The notes under the pieces were generated by a model, which worked only from the letters and a program-made list of their open reading frames with translations, ran no database searches and was not told the DNA's origin. The translations under genes were made by a program, and so were the position numbers. A stretch of DNA of 64,000 nucleotides. Source: a virus. Location of the stretch: the IMG/VR virus record IMGVR_UViG_3300042484_000873, positions 25,585 through 89,584 of that record; one strand, given 5' to 3'. Of this stretch, positions 61,529 to 64,000 are shown piece by piece; positions within the stretch are counted from its first letter, which is position 1, and every line of letters begins with the position of its first letter.

Positions 61529-62337
61529 TGCGTATTGATGAAGTTGTTCGGGTACAGAATCCAATGGGTGGTGACTACAAGTCACAGCTTGATAGAGATC
61601 GTGCCGCAGCCGCAGTAAGGGCGCAACGTCAAGCAAATAGAGAAATTCCTAATCGAGGGCCTGTAGCTGGTGCAAAATCTGGTACTGACCCTCAAAGTGG
61701 TATGTTCACTCCAGGAGCAGTCACTACTAAATCTTATAACAATGCATTGACTAAACAGTTTGCAAGACCTGCAGGCCAGGGTAAGAGTTTAGATATAATG
61801 GGCAACCCATTAAAGCAACCTGCACAACGAAAAATTGAACCTGCAACACAACAACCACAACAACCAACAACGGCTTCTACTACACCAAATTGGGTAGGTC
61901 AGAATACTAATGTACCTGCTGTACAGCGTAAACAACAATCACAACCACCAGTACAACAAACTACACCACAACCGACAACGCAGCCAGCGGCCCAAACAAC
62001 TGCGACTGCTGGAACCAGCGCACCCGCAACTGCTCCTACTCCTACTTCTACTACTTCTGCGACTGTACCACAAACAACGGATCGCCCTAACCCATATATG
62101 ACGCCTCAGGCTAATACAACAAGTGAACCCGTACAACCAACTCAGACCGTACCAAGTGAGCCAGTTAAGATCGGTGGACAAAAATTAAATCCAAATGATC
62201 CTGCTGATGCAAAGATGTTGCAAATGATTCAAAAACAATTGCCGCAAATGCCCACACCACAAGTGGCTGCTGTAAAGCAAGTAGCAGACAAAACACTTGC
62301 TACACGCAGACGAAACAAGCCAAAGAAACGATTCTAA
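61528..62337 (+). CDS. Low-complexity Pro/Thr/Gln-rich protein, 269 aa
   Basis: Starts MRIDEVVRVQNPMGGDY, followed by an Arg/Ala-rich segment and a long Pro/Thr/Gln/Ala linker (about residues 110-215, PQQPTTAS, TTATAGTSAP, PTSTTSATVP). A basic C-terminus (TLATRRRNKPKKRF) follows a short conserved-looking segment (VKIGGQKLNPNDPADAKMLQMI). One-base overlap with the gene upstream. Part of its linker DNA is nearly identical to gp32 linker DNA 1.3 kb away. Possibly a DNA-binding internal virion protein; no family recognised. Confidence 0.6.
   Translation: MRIDEVVRVQNPMGGDYKSQLDRDRAAAAVRAQRQANREIPNRGPVAGAKSGTDPQSGMFTPGAVTTKSYNNALTKQFARPAGQGKSLDIMGNPLKQPAQRKIEPATQQPQQPTTASTTPNWVGQNTNVPAVQRKQQSQPPVQQTTPQPTTQPAAQTTATAGTSAPATAPTPTSTTSATVPQTTDRPNPYMTPQANTTSEPVQPTQTVPSEPVKIGGQKLNPNDPADAKMLQMIQKQLPQMPTPQVAAVKQVADKTLATRRRNKPKKRF
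61994..62026 (+). repeat. 33-base segment repeated in the gp32 gene (31/33 identical)
   Basis: Encodes TTATAGTSAP here and TTATTETSAP at 63315-63347, in the same reading frame in both genes. Differences are at the 15th and 19th base only. Confidence 0.8.
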
Positions 62338-62347
62338 AAGGGTAAAT

Positions 62348-62371
62348 AAACCGCATAAAAATACGCGGTTT
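62348..62371 (+). terminator. Weak terminator-like hairpin
   Basis: AAACCGC (62348-62354) pairs with GCGGTTT (62365-62371) over a 10-base AT-rich loop; only a short T run follows. Confidence 0.5.
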
Positions 62372-62382
62372 CCCATATAAGG

Positions 62383-62422
62383 CATAAATACTATTGACAT
62401 GAGAGTAAAGTACTGCTATACT
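62383..62422 (+). promoter_or_regulatory. Overlapping late box and sigma70 promoter for gp32
   Basis: CATAAATA (62383-62390) is a late-type box. It is followed at once by TTGACA (62394-62399), a 17-base spacer and TATACT (62417-62422), an excellent sigma70 promoter. The gp32 ATG is at 62501, leaving a leader of about 70 bases with the AAGGAAAA ribosome binding site. Dual promoters would allow early and late synthesis. Confidence 0.75.
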
Positions 62423-62500
62423 TACACTTGTGTTAGTCACTAATAGGTAGTGGCGAATATTAAACAGAGACCATCTCAATTTATATAAGGAAAATTAATC

Positions 62501-63496
62501 ATGGCATCATTAGCAGACATTCGTGCTCGTATCGCGGCACAAGAAAACAAAACAAACAACAAGGGTTCTAACACCCAATCTGATAACTCAGTTTACGCAC
62601 ACTGGAACATGGACGAAGGCACTACTGCTAGTATTCGTTTCTTGCCCGATGGTAACTCAAAGAATGATTTCTTCTGGGTTGAAAAACAAATTATCAAACT
62701 TCCATTCAATGGCGTTAAGGGTGATCCTAACGTTAAGCGTATTGAAGTACAAGTACCATGCGTAGAAATGTACGGTGACAACTGCCCTATCTTGGCAGAA
62801 GTCCGTCCTTGGTACAAAGATGAGTCATTGAAAGAAATGGCTAACAAGTATTGGAAGAAGCGTAGTTATCTATTCCAAGGTTTTGTTCGTCAGAACCCAC
62901 TTGGTGATGACAAGACTCCTGCGAATCCTATTCGTAGATTCATCATCAGCCCACAAATCATTCCAATCGTTAAAGCTGGTTTGATGGATCCAGAGATTGA
63001 AGAATTGCCAACAGACTTCTTGCGTGGTCTTGATTTCAATATTAAGAAAACAAGCAAAGGTGGTTATGCAGATTACTCTACAAGTAACTGGGCACGTAAA
63101 GAATCTCCTCTCACTGAAGCAGAACAAGCCGCTATTGAAGCACATGGTTTGTTTAACTTAGCTGACTTCTTGCCTAAGAAGCCCGGCGAAGCAGAATTGC
63201 GTATCATCAAGGAAATGTTTGAAGCATCAGTTGATGGTCAACCGTTCGACAACGAACGTTGGGGCGCATATTATCGTCCTTGGGGACTAGAAGCACCAGC
63301 AGGTGCTACGGCTAAAACAACTGCGACTACTGAAACCAGCGCACCCGTAGCAACACCCGTAGCAGAAACTTCTACAGCACCTTGGGATGATGAAGCATCT
63401 ACAACAGCATCGGCTCCGATTGAAGTTCCAAAAGCAACTTCAACGGATAAGGCACAAGACATCCTAGCGATGATTCGTGCTAGACAAACTAAGTAA
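62501..63496 (+). CDS. Single-stranded DNA-binding protein, T4 gp32 type, 331 aa
   Basis: The N-terminal ASLADIRARIAAQE is the cooperativity region. The OB-fold core (TASIRFLPDGNSKNDFFWVEKQ, VPCVEMYGDNCPIL, RSYLFQGFVRQNPL, FIISPQI, GLDFNIKKTSKGGYADYSTS) matches the gp32 pattern of T4-like phages. It coats ssDNA in replication and recombination. T4 uses His and three Cys for zinc; here only Cys87 and Cys95 are seen in that region, so the zinc site is probably lost or changed. The C-terminus has a Thr/Ala/Pro linker and ends in DKAQDILAMIRARQ, less acidic than T4. The leader of about 70 bases could permit self-regulation. Confidence 0.92.
   Translation: MASLADIRARIAAQENKTNNKGSNTQSDNSVYAHWNMDEGTTASIRFLPDGNSKNDFFWVEKQIIKLPFNGVKGDPNVKRIEVQVPCVEMYGDNCPILAEVRPWYKDESLKEMANKYWKKRSYLFQGFVRQNPLGDDKTPANPIRRFIISPQIIPIVKAGLMDPEIEELPTDFLRGLDFNIKKTSKGGYADYSTSNWARKESPLTEAEQAAIEAHGLFNLADFLPKKPGEAELRIIKEMFEASVDGQPFDNERWGAYYRPWGLEAPAGATAKTTATTETSAPVATPVAETSTAPWDDEASTTASAPIEVPKATSTDKAQDILAMIRARQTK
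63315..63347 (+). repeat. 33-base segment repeated from the upstream low-complexity gene
   Basis: Second copy of the 61994-62026 segment, coding for the linker of gp32; 31 of 33 bases identical. Confidence 0.8.
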
Positions 63497-63509
63497 TACT
63501 TATTGGATA

Positions 63510-63530
63510 GGGAGCAATGCTCCCTTCCTT
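63510..63530 (+). terminator. Terminator-like hairpin after gp32
   Basis: GGGAGC-AAT-GCTCCC (63510-63524) followed by TTCCTT. A perfect 6-bp stem with tight loop; the T run is interrupted, so read-through is likely. Confidence 0.6.
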
Positions 63531-63540
63531 AGGAACCACG

Positions 63541-63771
63541 ATGACACTACCAGACGAACGCTACCGCGCCATTAAGCAAGGTAAAAAATTGTTGGAGGAA
63601 CTATGCGACCCAGGTCGTACACCCAGAGTGCCTAGCATCATTAGAGATAGAGCTAGAGGCGCACTAAGACATTTCCCTCAAGATTGGGAAATCGATTCAA
63701 TGGCAGAAAAATGTCCAGACATGCTAGACAAGCAACCATTTAGCGTGTATACTAATGGTATGCACAAATAA
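63541..63771 (+). CDS. BPSL0761-like small protein, 76 aa
   Basis: Reads TLPDERYRAIKQGKKLLEELCDPGRTPRVPSIIRDRARGALRHFPQDWEI, resembling from memory the BPSL0761 family of betaproteobacteria (P-x-ER-x-x-A, then P-x-VP, then LRH-Y/F-P). Function of that family is unknown. The start at 63541 is chosen with AGGA six bases upstream; the earlier ATG at 63518 lies inside the terminator hairpin. A host-type gene in the phage supports a betaproteobacterial host. Confidence 0.6.
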   Translation: MTLPDERYRAIKQGKKLLEELCDPGRTPRVPSIIRDRARGALRHFPQDWEIDSMAEKCPDMLDKQPFSVYTNGMHK

Positions 63772-63784
63772 CAAGGAGAATAAC

Positions 63785-63979
63785 ATGGCAAAAAAATTAA
63801 ACAAACTATCAAAAGTAAATGAATCATTTACAATCAATCGTTACGATAACGGCTACATGATTGAAGTCGGTGGAAGAGACAAAGAAAATGATTGGAAGAA
63901 CTGCAAAGTTATGTGTGCTACTGAAGCAGAACTCTTTGAAGTAATCAAAGAAGCACTCAGCATGGAAGTGGATAATTAA
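63785..63979 (+). CDS. Small hypothetical protein, 64 aa
   Basis: A strong ribosome binding site (AAGGAG, 63773-63778) precedes MAKKLNKLSKVNESFTINRYDNGYMIEVGG, a small domain with beta strands and a C-terminal helix (ATEAELFEVIKEALSMEVDN). The fold pattern is common in small T4-like phage proteins, but no function is recognised. An upstream in-frame ATG at 63755 lies inside the previous gene and is less likely. Confidence 0.65.
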   Translation: MAKKLNKLSKVNESFTINRYDNGYMIEVGGRDKENDWKNCKVMCATEAELFEVIKEALSMEVDN

Positions 63980-63980
63980 A

Positions 63981-64000
63981 ATGGGAAAACCTTTTGACAT
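63981..64000 (+). CDS. Start of a further gene (cut by window end)
   Basis: An ATG one base after the previous stop reads MGKPFD and stays open to the window end. Only 20 bases are visible, so identity cannot be judged. No strong ribosome binding site is visible before it. Confidence 0.4.

Noticed and set aside
1-64000. CRISPR arrays, integrase, insertion sequences or homing endonucleases
   Set aside because: No regularly spaced direct repeats, tyrosine/serine recombinase motifs, transposase motifs or HNH/GIY-YIG motifs were seen in the translated genes.

Overview
This window is part of the genome of a T4-like tailed phage (myovirus), most likely infecting a freshwater betaproteobacterium of the Burkholderiales type. 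The phage assignment rests on a gp17-type large terminase (57.7 kb), a gp32-type single-strand DNA binding protein (62.5 kb), long repetitive tail or baseplate proteins, spanin-like lysis genes and T4-style late promoter boxes (TATAAATA, GATAAATA, TCTAAATA). The host inference rests on a tmRNA tag ending FALAA of the betaproteobacterial kind, a porin whose signal peptide and C-terminal Phe resemble Burkholderiales porins, and a small protein resembling the BPSL0761 family. No integrase, CRISPR array, insertion sequence or convincing stand-alone tRNA was seen.

Layout. 0-13.4 kb: virion structural genes, led by a 3,462-residue repeat protein that may begin before the window. 13.4-40.4 kb: a large accessory island. 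It holds three GT-A-like glycosyltransferases, eleven of the window's thirteen radical SAM enzymes, two 2OG-Fe(II) oxygenase domains, three class I methyltransferase domains, an SGNH-type hydrolase, a NodU-type carbamoyltransferase and a 1,234-residue aromatic-rich repeat protein. Within it, eight genes (23.4-33.6 kb) lie on the minus strand, between plus-strand blocks. 40.4-43.6 kb: a lipoprotein, a circularly permuted (two-piece) tmRNA, a DUF4214 protein and a phage-encoded outer-membrane porin. 43.6-50.5 kb: early-type genes behind near-perfect sigma70 promoters, including a MoxR/VWA pair, several unknown small genes and thymidylate synthase. 50.5-54.4 kb: a second sugar/radical SAM operon (epimerase, radical SAM, DegT aminotransferase, radical SAM). 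54.4-62.3 kb: lysis, fibre, candidate internal-head and terminase genes. 62.5-64 kb: gp32 and small genes.

How the parts fit (inference). The glycosyltransferase, radical SAM, oxygenase, methyltransferase, carbamoyltransferase and aminotransferase set looks like a machinery for building or decorating a glycan or peptide, either on the virion or on the host surface. The radical SAM genes form related families that were duplicated, fused and in one case domain-swapped. The tmRNA, porin and DUF4214 protein look like host-takeover or envelope functions.

Two promoter classes are visible. Early-type genes have TTGACA-N17-TATAAT-like promoters, often beginning TTGACAATAAA. Late genes have an 8-base T4-type box. 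In several cases the box lies only 5-6 bases before the start codon, with no ribosome binding site between, which predicts leaderless mRNAs. All function calls come from reading the sequence by eye; no database search was run.
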